A stretch of 64,000 bases of DNA from Epiperipatus broadwayi (lineage: Eukaryota > Onychophora > Udeonychophora > Euonychophora > Peripatidae), in NCBI GenBank assembly GCA_028023455.1, contig JAQFVV010012405.1, forward strand, positions 7,671,291 to 7,735,290, given 5' to 3'. Position 1 is the stretch's first letter. Every line of letters begins with the position of its first letter. The translations under genes and the position numbers were made by a program. The notes beneath the pieces are model-generated. The model was not told where the DNA came from. It searched no databases and was given only the letters and a program-made list of their open reading frames with translations. This document shows, piece by piece, positions 32,275 through 44,599 of this stretch.

Positions 32275-34895
32275 CTACAATGAATAAATGCAGATATATA
32301 TATATAAGAATATTATAGATTCAATTTAAATTACTTTCAGCCAAACTTATTATATATAATACACATGTAAAAGTACATAGTACATTAAGATATCAAAATA
32401 GCAAAATTAACTATTAAAATTTTCTTTTTGAAATAAATTACAACATAACAGTTATATAAATGCTCCAAAACAGCATCACATGTGAAATAAAGGTCATGTA
32501 ACAAAAAAAAATCTGAGTTTTGTACAAATTCAAATACTTCAAGCATTGTAACATCATAATCTTTACTTGAACTAAGTGATAATATATTAAATATCAGTTT
32601 TCTATAGATCTACAGCAAAGAAATGCATTCAGCTGTAGACATTGATTGCAACTTCCCTAATTATTTTTCATGGTGATATCTTCTGCCATGAAAAGCTAAT
32701 CTGTAATTTTAATCCAGATTTTAATCAAATTCTACTATTCACTAGCCAATAGTTTAATAAATCAGGGTATAATGCTCATAAAAATGTGTTATTATTTATA
32801 TAGCAGCTATTAAATAGAAAATTGTTTCACCATTAATATTCTAGGGCTGTCAGTGAAGTTCCATAGAATCTTATATTAGATACATTAGACATAAAAAATA
32901 GTTCCTTAATATACTCTTCTTTTAATAGAGATATATATAAGAAATAGTGACCTGGGACAACTGATGAGTGCTGGTTCAGCAGTACATGCATCTTGGCATC
33001 ATTTGTCTTTTATTGTATCTTTATTTATAAGATTTTAAAAGACAGTGTGGAAGTATGGAGATTATTTAATATAATCTTCAATAAACAATCATTCAACATC
33101 AAAAATTTTATCAGCACTGAACAAGCTCACCATTAAACTATCAATATTTCCAATATTAATTGCTCTAGAAGCTATTCATACTTTTTTTTTCATAAGGATA
33201 TTTCATCATCAAATAACTATATTTAGATTAAAACAACTATCTCATGATATCTTTAGGACAAAGCAAATCACCTTATTTTCAAAATCCTCAGGAAATCAGT
33301 TTAATGGAGTTTGGTTTGATAAATTATTCTCTTAGTTCAGCAAAGTTAAAAAAATTAAAAAAATATGTCAAAAATGCATCAATTTAACACTAATTTTCCA
33401 AAACTACTCAATGTTGACATTATCCTCAATGCCAAAACCATTTTTAAACTTTTAAGTGAATTGTATTTATGCTATTTCTTCTATTGTCTGAATTAAATAT
33501 AGAGTTCCAATCTACGTCATATAAAATTAGACCATCTCTCACTATTTTATATGGGATTCTTAGTGTCATTTGAGCAAAGAAAAAAGTTCCTGTCTAACGT
33601 TTGAGCAAACTATAATACACAATTTTGAGTAAACTATGATACATAATTAAAAAAGTGCTTATATTTCTTTATTACGAACTTTCCTAAATTATGTGATCTA
33701 ACATAGATGACCAATATATAATTGATCATTCACTGAACAAATTATTTTAAAAAAAATAATAAATTACTTGGTTATTGCTATAACTCATTTTATCCACTTT
33801 ATTTTCATACTTCCATTATTATAGCTAATTTTAAATATCCATGCCAATTTGCACATATATAATTAATTAATAAAATTGTTCCATTTAAGTTTCCCCACAT
33901 AATGGCCCATTAATTTGACATTTGGTACATGTCTATCTTTTGATATACATTTGTAACCATTCTTTAGACAGATTTTATTTTTTCCATTAATGGAATTTAC
34001 ATTCTTCTAAAATATTTAACAATTCAACTAAATGATAGAAATTATCTAGTATCTACTTATAAACTAAAATCATCAGTTTTAAAATTAAATTTTCAACAAG
34101 TCACATGGTGTGTTTTTATAAGACGCTCAGTAACTTGTGGTCATAGTTTACTGCTACTTGATATAGAAAATAAAATCAATGCCTCTGTCTTCTAATCTTT
34201 TTGAAACATTTGGAAACTTATTGAATAAAAAAATAATTATAACCCGAAGTCATAACTATTACTCAACAAGATTTTTTTATCCAAAAAATGTAATTTTGAA
34301 ACACCATTATTCCAACATCTCTAATTCCAGAGTTTTGTCAGATTCGTAAATTTTTGGAGATATAAAGGATAGATGTTTTACCCCCCTCATTGTAAATCCA
34401 ATTCCTGCAAAGATAAAATCAAAATAAAAAACAGGCAGACTATTGCAATTAGGAATATTAATTTATAGATATTTTCTGGAGATTTTTTTCTTTATCCTTT
34501 TGTTTGTAGATATGTATATAAACTAATTTATTTATTACAAAAGGTTGAATATCATCTTAGAAATATCGTTTGGATTGTAAAGGTTTTTAAATCATAGGTA
34601 TTCAAATTAATGGTACTTTGCCTATATTAAAAAAACAGCCCTTTCTAAGCTTTAATTTCTAGCCCTAAATGACGTGATAATAATTAGACGATGTTACTAC
34701 TTTAATATATTTCTAGATATTAATATTTTTCATTCTCACTATGAGATTAAAAATTTGGCCGCTAAGAATCAAGCAATGTATATACTTCCACACATACATG
34801 GCCAAAAACTTCATATTTAAAACGTAATATTTAAGAATATAATATATCTATTATTATAATTATTTTATTCAAGGATATATAAATAATTTACTTAC
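32275..34895 (-). other. Thrombospondin intron between exons C and D (2.6 kb)
   Basis: Apart from the family HT fragment at 32945-33030 I see no mobile element or gene. There is a C-run (TTACCCCCCTCATTG) near 34380. Composition is uniform AT-rich. Confidence 0.8.
32945..33030 (+). mobile_element. Hammerhead SINE fragment (family HT)
   Basis: GTGACCTGGGACAACTGATG gives helix I and CTGATGA (32961-32967). GTGCTGGTTCAGCA keeps most of helix II, but the GAAA box is ruined (GTACA). The post-cleavage strand CTTGGCATCATTTGTCTTTT follows. The tRNA-like half is missing. Confidence 0.68.
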
Positions 34896-35048
34896 TTCAC
34901 AGTCATATCCTATCATTCCATTTGAAATGCACTCCGCATTTCTATCACAGATTGTTGCCTTATCTGCACATGCGAAGGGATTCAAAAAGCATCCTACAGT
35001 TTGATTTCCTACATAACCTTCTATACATTCGCCACATTTATACGAACC
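34896..35048 (-). CDS. THBS: Thrombospondin exon: EGF second half plus start of last EGF (exon C, 51 codons)
   Basis: This 153-bp exon is phase 0 at both ends, with acceptor CATTTTTAG and donor GTAAGTAAA on the minus strand. It opens with GSYKCGECIEGYVGN, completing the calcium-binding EGF begun in the previous exon. It then enters the last EGF repeat (CADKATICDRNAEC) and ends GMIGYDCE, just before the CTVGWAGNG that opens the next exon. Both features are diagnostic of thrombospondins with group B architecture. Confidence 0.93.
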
Positions 35049-35545
35049 CTAAAAATGCATAAAATAATATAAGCATATCAATCAAACTAGAAAAAGTTGT
35101 TTTTTTGTTTAAAAAAAAACATATTTTCAAAATTATCTTTACATACTTTTGAAAAGAGTAATATAATATATGATAAAGTGACACTAATTCATTGTATTTG
35201 ACAATTTCATTATAAACTTTTAGAATTATTTAAATATCAATTGTGATTTTTAATTAAATATAAAATTAACAAAAATATTTTTAAATACAACTAAAACAAA
35301 CAGTTTGAAATATATCTACTTGACAGTAGATAATACTCATAGATATAATGTGTACAAAAAATATGTTTTGTCATATAAACAATTTTTATCAAAGTGGCTC
35401 AAAATCATAAATATTTGGTAATAATAATCATTTGTATAACATATACAAAAGTGTAATATTTCAAATATAAAATAGTTTATAACAAGATGGTTTGAAGTAC
35501 TTCATACATTCACAAACAGTATATTTATGCCATTGTGCAATACAA

Positions 35546-37260
35546 CAGTTGTGCACAAACCATGGGACATGGCCTCTCAAAAATTTATAGATAAATTGTT
35601 GGGGCCGTTATTTTAGCAGGTAATCACATTGAAAAAAATTATCAATAATAAAACAAATGATATATGTATGTCTCACCATAAGACAAAAATAACAGCATTT
35701 AGATTAGTTTGACCTGGCAATAGTTGCATTAAGTGAAAATCATCCAGTGAAAAATAACAACGTAAAAATTATTACTGCCTAAATAATGTGTTTTATTATA
35801 TTTCCTGACTAGTTAAATAGTTTTAAGGGATCACAGATAAATTCTCTCTATGTATTTGTTTGATTTGTCAAGATACCATTGCCATGAAGAAAGTTTCAAC
35901 TATTAAACAACAGTATGAAACTCATCATAATCATTTCTACAATTTTATTGGAAAAACATGAGAAGACAAAGTTGCATGGTTGAGAAATAGTTCAACAAAA
36001 CAGTCATCCTTTTTCACAAAAAAAGTTGAAGAAATTGATTGAAATACTCATGCTCACTATGAGGTATCAAAACCAATTTCAGAAAAGATGAAACCCTTTA
36101 CTGATGGAGAATTCTTCAAAGAATATATGTTGAAGGTAGAGGATGTTGTTTGTCTAAAAAAATAATTATTTTTTGAAGTTAGCTTATAATGAGAACTGCA
36201 ACACAACAAATTGATGAACTGGCAGGAAATGTCAGAAGTGGCTTAAAGGGCATTTTAACAGATCTGGAGTATTATTCCATTGCCATTGATGAAACCACAG
36301 ATGTGACAAATACTTACCTACTTGCAGTATTTGTTAGAGGTGTAATATTCACATTTGATATTGTAAAATAATTTTTACAATTGATTCCTATGAAGGACAC
36401 TAGCATTGCAGAAGATATTTTGGAAAACATTATAAAAACTATTTTTGAAATAAATCTTGATTTATCAAAGCATATTGGAGTAACCACAAATGGAGTACCA
36501 GCAATGGTTGGAAAAAAAGGAATTTGTTTCATTGCTTCAAGAACACATGATTACAAACTAATCAAACTTCACCATATCATTCATCAGGATGCATTATATG
36601 TAAAGTCATTAAATTTTAAGATATAACAGCAATGGACATAAAAAGGTGAATTTCATACTTTCAAAAGGACTAAATCACCATCAGTTTCAAGAATTTCTAA
36701 AATAAATTGAAGCAGAATATGGTGATCTTACATATTTTTAAACTCTTTGATGGCTTAGTTGGAGGAAAATGCTGGAATGAGTATATGCATTGAGAGAAGA
36801 GATTGCTATGTTTTTAGAAAGCAGAGACCAAGATAATTCTTGATTTCAGGATCCACAATGAATTGTCAAGTTAACATTTATGGTAGATATCATGACCCAC
36901 ATGACTAAATATTGAGCTAGCTTCAAGGAAGGAACAAGTTTATATTTGAAATGTTTGATCAAATTACTGCTTTTGAAAGAAAGCTTTGACTGTGGGAATC
37001 ACAACTTCAGATAGGCTACTCTCATTTTCCAAATCTCCAAAATCACAAGAAAGATATAATACCAGGCCTTTTTGATTTTTATAATTTATTTGAGACTCAA
37101 ATGCTTTTGTGAAATGACAATATTCCTTGCAATTTTCAATTATTTTATAAAAAGTCTGGATTCTTAAGATTTGTGATGGTTTCCAAAATGGCAAATTAAC
37201 CAAGATTCAGTTTTTCTGTATTTTTTCATGGGATTATTTTGTTACTTTTCTACTTGTTAA
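35546..37260 (+). pseudogene. hAT transposase pseudogene (ZBED/GTF2IRD2-like type)
   Basis: A left terminal-repeat-like CAGTTGTGCACAAACCATGG starts at 35546. Decayed coding follows. Pieces include SFFTKKVEEID, YEVSKPISEKMKPFTDGEFF (~36058-36117), SIAIDETTDVTN (~36279-36314, the catalytic-domain DETTD motif), GVTTNGVPAMVGKKG (~36478-36522) and HHIIHQDALYVKSLNFK (~36571-36622). These follow the order of the hAT RNase H-like fold in domesticated and active ZBED/GTF2IRD2-like proteins. Many stops and frameshifts. The BED zinc-finger N terminus and the right terminal repeat are not recognisable, so it is truncated. The open frame at 36964-37203 on the minus strand is a shadow. Confidence 0.85.
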
Positions 37261-37389
37261 TCAGCTAATATTGTTTACCTAAGAGTATTATTTTTTTAAA
37301 AAATTATATATTATTTTTTTAATATATATATATCAACATTTTGAACATTTGAAAAAGAAAAGATTATTCAGTATTAAAATCTTTAAACC

Positions 37390-37445
37390 TTGCTCAGCAT
37401 GCTTTCAACTGCTAAGGTCAGAATCATCAGATAACATAATTTAAA
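37390..37445 (-). repeat. Hammerhead-like sequence
   Basis: Minus strand: TATCTGATGATTCTGACC, then AGCAGTT, GAAA and GCATGCTGAGC. The boxes CTGATGA and GAAA are 17 nt apart, with a CTG/CAG mini-stem and a GCATGC hairpin after GAAA. The base before the presumed helix I strand is G, and helix I does not pair, so this is at best a relic. The GAAAGCATGCT motif also occurs in the foldback at 12760-13001. Confidence 0.4.
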
Positions 37446-37844
37446 TTTTTAATATCATTAATTGATATTACAAATTAGAGGATTAGAATGTCATAATGTA
37501 TACATACTAAATATGCCTATGACTAAAGATTTGAATACGGGTTAAGTAAATTCTATACAAAAGGGATTAGGATTTTTCTCTCAGATAGTTAGATGGCTTT
37601 TAATCCATCTAGCTAACCATCTAACATAGGTCAGTAAATAGGCATTTAGATACCACAGTTAAAGGTAAAACAAAGATAAAAAAATACTCAAATGTTTATT
37701 ACCTAGCAATTCAATGTTCTGGTAGATATTGCATTCTCTTTCACTCATTTTCTATGAGGGGCTATATAAGAGTTTTTACTTTTTAGTGAATATATTAAAA
37801 AGATAATTTCCACCTATTATCTTTTTATTGTATATGTAATGTAA

Positions 37845-38845
37845 TTATACTCACATTCAGAAATAATTATAATAACAGAAGTGCATATATTATTCTCTAT
37901 CATGCCATTTTTAATTAAATACTTTATTGTTGCTAATATTTACAATACTATAAAATAAATGGTCTTTTGAAGAGAATTAGAATTAGAATTTGACAAATGT
38001 ATATTAGCATCAGTTAAGCTTTATATCATGGGTAGATAAATGTAATTGTAGAATGTGAATAATGCATGTAATTATCATCATCATCAACCATTATCAATGC
38101 ACTGCAGGATGAAGATCTCTTCAAGTTCAATAGATTTTTTCTGATCTTTAGCTTCTCCACATCACCCCTTGCACACTTTCTTATTTCATTCATCCATCTC
38201 ACATGTGGTCTCTTTCAGGATCTTTTACAATCTCTTGTAATCCAGTTTAAGATTTCAATTGTCCATCTATTATCATCTCTTCTAGCAATATGTCCAGCCC
38301 AACTCCACTTCAGTCTTTTAATTTATTCAATGAGGTCAGTAACACCTGTTTGTTCTCTTAGCCGTATATTGCACTTTCAATATCTTCTTGTTACTCCCAA
38401 CATGAATCTCTCCATACTTCTTTAAGTGGTTTGAAGTCTCTGTATTGCTCTTCTATTAAGTGTCCAAGTCTCATATCCATAAGTAATAACTGGTAAAATA
38501 CATTTATTAAAAACCTTCCTTTTCAAACACATAGGCATATTTCCTTTTAGTATCAAGTTATTTCTACCAAAAGGACTCCAACTAAGTTTAATTCTATGAT
38601 TAATTTATACTCACTTATATTTAGAAATATCACTATCATGTCACTTTTAACTTAGCGTTTTATTATTGCTAATAGTTATAATACTATAAAATAAATAGTT
38701 CTTTTATAGATAAAAGTAATTTAACTCCCTTCTTTATTATATATATGAATGATGAAGAGGATTTGGATTTGATAAATGTATCTTAGCTTCAGTTAGGCTT
38801 TATATTCATGGGCGCTAAATGTAATTGTAAAACGTGAGAACAGTA
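37845..38845. repeat. Diverged direct duplication flanking an RTE copy
   Basis: 37850-38070 and 38611-38845 share TATACTCAC..TTAGAAATA, TTGCTAATA-TTA, ATACTATAAAATAAAT, TTTGA(T/C)AAATGTAT and TAGCTTCAGTTAGGCTTTAT-type strings in the same order. The RTE fragment lies exactly between. They are either an old tandem duplication into whose junction the RTE inserted, or one repeat family present twice. Confidence 0.65.
38075..38613 (-). mobile_element. RTE-clade LINE, 5'-truncated, minus strand
   Basis: Begins with (ATC)n tail TCATCATCATCAACCATTAT and runs through the complement of GHIARRD.., RERSMERF-like and YGYETWTLNRR to the HRIKLGW region. That is about 540 bp of RTE 3' end. Stop codons and small indels are present, but identity to 28070-28605 is high. 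Confidence 0.88.
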
Positions 38846-39329
38846 GAATTCATCATGCACAGAATTAGGACCAAAGGTCAGGGGTGAAAGATATAATCTG
38901 GAAGGCCATGTAGTTACTTAAAAATATTATGAAATAAACTTGTTTGAACAATTTTTAAGTTATATAAAACATTTTAAATTACTTATATGATTTATAACTT
39001 GCTATAATTACAATTTATAATTTGATACTTTACTTTTGAAACTTAGTACTTTAATTTCACATCTGACTGTTTTTAAAATTAGCCTTGAAACCATAACATA
39101 ATTTTTTTAAATATCTTTTATTTTTATAAACCAAAACTATAAATTTTATCATAATAATTTATGACTTTATAGTATAGGGAGAAGGGAAACTAAAATATAA
39201 ATGCTGTTTACATTTATTTATTTTAAAGCAGTCCAGTTAGATTAAAACTTTGTTAAACATTAAAAATAAATAATATTTATTTCTAAATAAAATATTTTTT
39301 TATTTAAAGTAGATACTTGTCTTAGGCAA

Positions 39330-39665
39330 CTTGAAAGATAAACTCCCCACAGAACAAATGCCTCATGCAATATACAAGATCGCATACAACCAAGCTGGAT
39401 GCAACATAGTCTACTATGGTGAATCATATGCCAGCCTTTCTACAAGGCTATCACAACACCAATATCATTAGAATAGGTCCCAAGGTAATCCAGAATATAA
39501 ATCTACATCCCTTGAACATTAAAATTCAATGGGCCATATGTAATATCCAGCAACATATGCATCGAGAAAAATAATGCCAAGTGCAAGATCAAGGAGGTAT
39601 AGCATATAGCCAACAATTCCAACTCCATAAACAAAAAGAAATCCTGTTTTACTCTCTCAAAAATG
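39330..39665 (+). pseudogene. Penelope-like element 3' remnant (GIY-YIG endonuclease)
   Basis: IYKIAYNQAGCNIVYYGESY near 39371-39430, followed by ASLSTRLSQHQYH, has the layout of a GIY-YIG nuclease start (VYKI..C..VYVGET..SL..R...H). The rest is frameshifted: ATYASRK, then a KCKIKEV-like piece, and SINKKKSCFTLSKM with a stop. The last piece matches the ESINRREACFALS end at 24750-24780. The order is that of the C-terminal nuclease domain of Penelope-like retroelements, whose RT lies upstream and is not present here. Confidence 0.72.
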
Positions 39666-40189
39666 GACTATCTAATTTACTCCATACATTTGAATAAATT
39701 TTTATTATGAATTTATATCCACCTTCCTACTCAACAGTCAGTGTTATCAATATGAGACCATAAATAGGTTTTGAAAGCCCTATTCTTAATCTAAAATAAT
39801 ACATAAATTCTAAGCATTTTTTATCACAGCATCCAGACACTTGGATGTCAAAATGTTTTTTAATAGAAACATATTTTATTATTAACATTAATATTATTAT
39901 AAATGTACATAAAATGATTTTTAGGGTATAAGAACTGCACAAATATTAAAAGTAAAGCTAAATGGCAAGTCTGAAGCCAATAGAAATATAAACCTCCTCA
40001 ATCAATTGTTATGCTTGCACCATATTACAACTTTTTTTTTGTTTTTACAATTAATACATTGCCCTGCAAGATTTAGGCAGTGGTAGGGTGACAAGCCAAG
40101 AGCTAGAAGTCTATGAATTGAAGCTCAACTTTATCATTTTGAATTATTTACCAGTACCTAATCAAAGTTACAACATATTACAATTATAC

Positions 40190-40395
40190 AGTCTATATAT
40201 TGATTATAATAACTTCTTTCATATACACTTTAATGCAAAATTTTTTTTAATTTTTTAAGTTTGAGAAAGCTCTGATGAAGACTGCTGGACAATTGAAACT
40301 GTCAAAAAAATAAAGAAGTTTTATTAAAAAAAAATTTTGCATTAAAGTGTATATGAAAGAAGTTATTATAAGCAGTATATATGAATGTATGAAAA
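40190..40395. repeat. Foldback with hammerhead-like core (family F4)
   Basis: TATAATAACTTCTTTCATAT (40206-40225) and CACTTTAATGCAAAATTTTT pair with 40330-40378 on the other side. The centre contains CTGATGA (40272-40278), GACTG..CAATT and GAAA (40295-40298), the same string as at 10328-10354. An extra A after CTGATGA and poor helix I argue against activity. Confidence 0.7.
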
Positions 40396-41887
40396 AATAC
40401 AAAGAAAGTAAAGGAGAAGAATAAGAATATATATAGTCTGTCTGTATAGTCAATGCATTTCCTTATGAGATTTAGTTCAATGATAGAGATTGCTGAATTA
40501 AAGCTCCACCCTGTCACTTCTGATGCACTGACATCACATGGCTTTTAGATTGATAAATTAGACAACATATTAGTGCATTAACTATAATTACAGAAGATGG
40601 TGAAGTTCTTCAGAAAGAAAAATTTTGCTGCTGAAAAAATCAGATGGACTGATTAAGTTACAGGGCATATAATATATAAGAATGTGATATCATTTTATAC
40701 ACTTTTTTTTATTCAAACTGTAAAGAAATATTATCAAGGAATAAATAAAATTTATTGCATTGTAAAAAGTGAATAAAGAAAAGTATATTAAATGATATTA
40801 TATGAATACAAAACTGTACCCAGCTTATGCAAAGACCTTTTTTTTTTAATTGGCCACTTTAAACAAATTTTTTTGCAACTATTAATGGCAGAATTAGTGT
40901 AAACTACATGATATCAAATTACATGTCTTCATTTATATGCTAACCAAAACTAAATGTAAATACGGTACTGTAACATCTGAATTTATGTATTGTAATCATA
41001 TTTCTTCATGATTTAAAAACTATACCTGTTCAGTTCTGTACTGTAGTTAAAAGCACATATCTGATTTTTTTCTGAGTATTTTTTATTAATGGCAGAATTA
41101 CTTCCTTCACATAAAATCTGCTTCAGAATAAAAATTACAGATTATTAAATATATGGATTTACTTTCTTTGCATAAAATTCTCATAATATAAATTATAGTT
41201 TAGTTAGGTATAGTTTTTATTTTTGATGCTGTCAAATTAGTTGTTTTTATAATTTGTTAAAGCAACCAATTAAAACAAAGTAAGTTAAAACAACCAATTA
41301 AACAGCATTGTGGACAAACATTTATTCAGATACAACAGAAAAAATAGGATTTTATATAAAAGTTATATATTCAGTGCACAAAGAATCAAAACATGAAGAA
41401 AAATTATAATACTTCTAAAATATATAACAATATATTTATGTTTCAATGAGGATTATTTACAATAATCATTACAAAATTATTTTTTATCTCTGTTTTTTTT
41501 TTTTTTCAATCAGGATGGTCATATTCATTTATGAATGGCTTTTAAGTGCCCTTTGGGGCACTATCAGAATAGTATTGTTTGTGAGTTAAATGTCCTCGAT
41601 TCAAACTGAAGCCTGTCATTTCCATGCTAGAACACTAGATCATTGCTTGAATGACAAAGAAGTCCATCATTTCATCATATTATCTATTGAGTGTCACAGC
41701 ACTCATTTATTATTTAGTTAATCATAATAATATAAAGATAATAGAGAAGTCCAAAAGTCAGATTTATATTTTAATTTTTTTTAATATATATTTTGTTTCA
41801 AGAAATTACTTTAATGTAAACTTGCCATAGTTAATGAACACAATTTGTAACATTTTGCTTTCAGTCATAATAAATATCGTTTAAAAG

Positions 41888-42210
41888 GTTATTATAGTTT
41901 CAATAATATCTTATACAATTTTTGGCTACCTCTATTAGGAAATGCTTGAAAAATCTGTTGACTTAATACAATGCCCTGCATAGCTTCATTCAGGGTAAAT
42001 TGTCTTAATGTCCATGAATTCCTGTCTAGCCTCTATCATTTTCCAATGTTTATTACAGTTTCAATCATGTCTTAAACAATTTTTGCTAATCCCTATATAG
42101 GAGATGCTTGGAAAATGTGTTGATTTAATACAATGCCCTGCATAGCTTCATTCAGGGTAAAATGTCTTAACGTCAGTGGATCCCTGCCCAGCCTCTGTCT
42201 TATAACATTT
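41888..42210. repeat. Tandem duplication, unit ~161 bp, two copies
   Basis: Each unit contains TTA-AGTTTCAAT-ATGTCTTA-ACAATTTTTG, GGA-ATGCTTG-AAAAT-TGTTGA, and AATACAATGCCCTGCATAGC followed by TTCATTCAGGGTAAA. The second unit starts at about 42049. Identity is roughly 85% by eye. No coding signal. Confidence 0.85.
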
Positions 42211-42724
42211 TAAGCAGTATGACATTTGATTATTTGTATGTACTTAATACAATGTATCTGATATTTCATCATTTTAGAAATATTAATAATTATTATATTT
42301 TAATTCAATTATTGTATTACATTGAAATATATATATATTTGCAGTTTATATGATGCACAACTTAAATATTCTAAAGATTTTATCTTTGATATTGATAAAC
42401 AACTTTGTGTGCTTATACTTTTATGTATAATATACTATTTTATATGACTATAAGTTGTTTCATTATTATTGTAAATAGTTTATACTAAAAATATATACAA
42501 CACAAATTTATTTTCAAAAATACCATATGGCTTTAAATTTTCAATCACATTAACGCTAAATCTCAAATCTGACAATATAATAATAACATTAATAGAAAAT
42601 GATGGATAGGTTATTATTTTTAAATATTTAAAAAAATTACTGTTCTTTAAAAAAAAAAAACACCTGTCTTTTTTTTTTGACATTTATTAATTTTTTTAAA
42701 AGTAGGTAAATATTAACGACTTAC

Positions 42725-42799
42725 TTCAGTATTAATACACAGAGATCTAGCTATGCACCCACCGTTTCCTTCTTCACATTCATTAATATCCATGCATTC
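42725..42799 (-). CDS. THBS: Thrombospondin exon: calcium-binding EGF first half (exon B, 25 codons)
   Basis: This 75-bp exon is phase 0 at both ends, with acceptor TTCCCCTCTAG and donor GTAAGTCG on the minus strand. It begins ECMDINECEEGNGGC. The D-I-N-E-C motif is the calcium-binding EGF signature, and the exon ends in the CINTE that precedes the second half of the same module. That half is in the next exon, so one EGF repeat is split over two exons. Its introns are 19.2 kb upstream and 7.7 kb downstream. Confidence 0.92.
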
Positions 42800-44029
42800 C
42801 TAGAGGGGAAAAAATAAATTATTAGATTGATGATCATATGCTGATAATCATTAACAAATGTTAAGAATAACATTTCATTTATATTACAAAGCTAATGAAT
42901 AATTAAAGCTAAAATTAATTATATACATTTATTTTTTGTTAAAAGATACTTGATGTAATTTAAATAAGCTTAATAATTAGACAATTATAAACAAAAATCA
43001 CAAAAATGAAAAACAAAACTTATCTAGATATAAAAATTCCAAATAAATTCATGAATTAATAAACGCTTTGCGATTAAGTCATTGGTTAATTGCTAAATAG
43101 CAGATTTTTATTAAGTGTTTTTATTATATTAAATATATAAGTAGGCACTTAAAATTCTTTTATAACAAATAAGTCTAGCGTTATTTCCTGTTTTCCAGTT
43201 TAAATGTGTTTACACATACACATATATATTGAACTCAGATCGTACATATTAATTTAAAAATATAAAACTATTATTTAACACAAAAAGTTCATTTTGGATA
43301 CGTTTGAAACTATAATAAAAAAAATTAAAAAAAAAAAAGATGTTATAAAAGCATATAAATCAAGAATTTAACAGTAATAGAACGACAGACTCAAAAGTTA
43401 AAGATTACTGTATGTTCAAACATCACATGATCTAACCCTTCAATTATTATTTTTATTACTGTTTTAGAGAAGTAAAATCATTAATCTTGATAATATATAA
43501 TCATATGTCACAGGAACACACTCATAGCTCTTTTTCACACTGGCAACAAAAATTTTAAATAAAAACCATTTCTTTAAAGGTCAACCTTAAATTCATTAAA
43601 ACTTTAAAAAAAGAGAAAAAAGAGATTTATCTTCCAACAGTTTGCAAACATTCAGCTTAAGGTTGAAGATTTTATAGGTCAAATCTTTTATATTGTTACT
43701 ACTAATATTATCTAAGATGTAGATCTTTGAATTCAACTAAATATCAATATAGTTATAAACTCTAATGATGCATAACATTGTTCAGCTTTTTATTTTGGCA
43801 CGTGTAAACTACTAAATATGTATGCGACATGATAAGAGTCTAAATTTATCTAAACCATGACTCTTTAATCTGTTATCAAGGCAAACTCTATGAGTAAAAA
43901 AAGTTATATTTTATTTGGAAACTTATTGTTCAATATAACTCTTTTTAGCAATAATTAAAAACATCAAAAAGACTACTAATCTCAAATTACATTTCTGTTA
44001 ACACTGTTATTTAAGAGGGTTTGAAGATA

Positions 44030-44110
44030 TGGGTCAACTGATGAGACTAGTTCAGTAAAAATGCATGTTGATAATTATTAACTTTTTTCTGGTATCTCTA
44101 GCTATTTATA
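44030..44110 (+). mobile_element. Hammerhead SINE fragment (family HT)
   Basis: GGGTCAACTGATGAGACTAG (CTGATGA 44038-44044), then TTCAGT, AAAA in place of GAAA, ATGCATGTTGATAATTATTA and CTTTTTTCTGG. Family order is kept, with helix II and the second box eroded. Confidence 0.62.
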
Positions 44111-44339
44111 ATTTTGAGTAGTAAGTTTACAAATATAGCTATATTTAAATTAGCCTTTAAAAAATAAGCCATGCTAATAAAATGCGAAACCACTTCATAA
44201 AGCCAAAATGATTAAACATAAAACATATTGAACCTCAAAAGCATAGTATGGTATTAAAACAAAATGTCTATTTTTATACCCAAAAGCATAAACATTTGAT
44301 TTACTCTGTGCAGTTTACCATATGTTCAAGAAAAGATCA

Positions 44340-44420
44340 ATAAATTATAGTCTGCAGGCCAGATATGGCCCACAAGACAGTTTTATCTGTCTATGACATG
44401 CCATTCTGCTCAGAATAAAA
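44340..44420. mobile_element. Possible hAT-like terminal segment
   Basis: AGTCTGCAGGCCAGATATGG and CCCACAAGACAG resemble the GC-rich subterminal region of hAT elements (GGCC-G-TCCGGCCC type). No matching opposite end or TSD was found, so this is tentative. Confidence 0.35.
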
Positions 44421-44599
44421 ACAACATCTTAAACATTATTTTTGATCTTGTTATAATCAACAAATGAAAAGAAATATTATTTTTTGATTATATAATATTC
44501 ACAATCAGAAAATGAAACTAAAAAAACTCTACATACACAAGTGGGTACATTTTTCATTATTGTATAGAAAACAAAAATCATCTTATTTTTCTTTGAAAA

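Larger units (their letters stand above)
35049..42724 (-). other. Thrombospondin intron between exons B and C (7.7 kb)
   Basis: Holds the hAT pseudogene (35546-37260), hammerhead-like sequence (37390-37445), an RTE copy (38075-38613), a Penelope-like remnant (39330-39665), a foldback (40190-40395) and a tandem duplication (41888-42210). The remaining segments, including 38850-39329 and 40400-41887, show nothing recognisable except dispersed similarity between 40060-40150 and 40440-40520 (CCCTGCAAGATTTAG / CCTTATGAGATTTAG). Confidence 0.7.
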
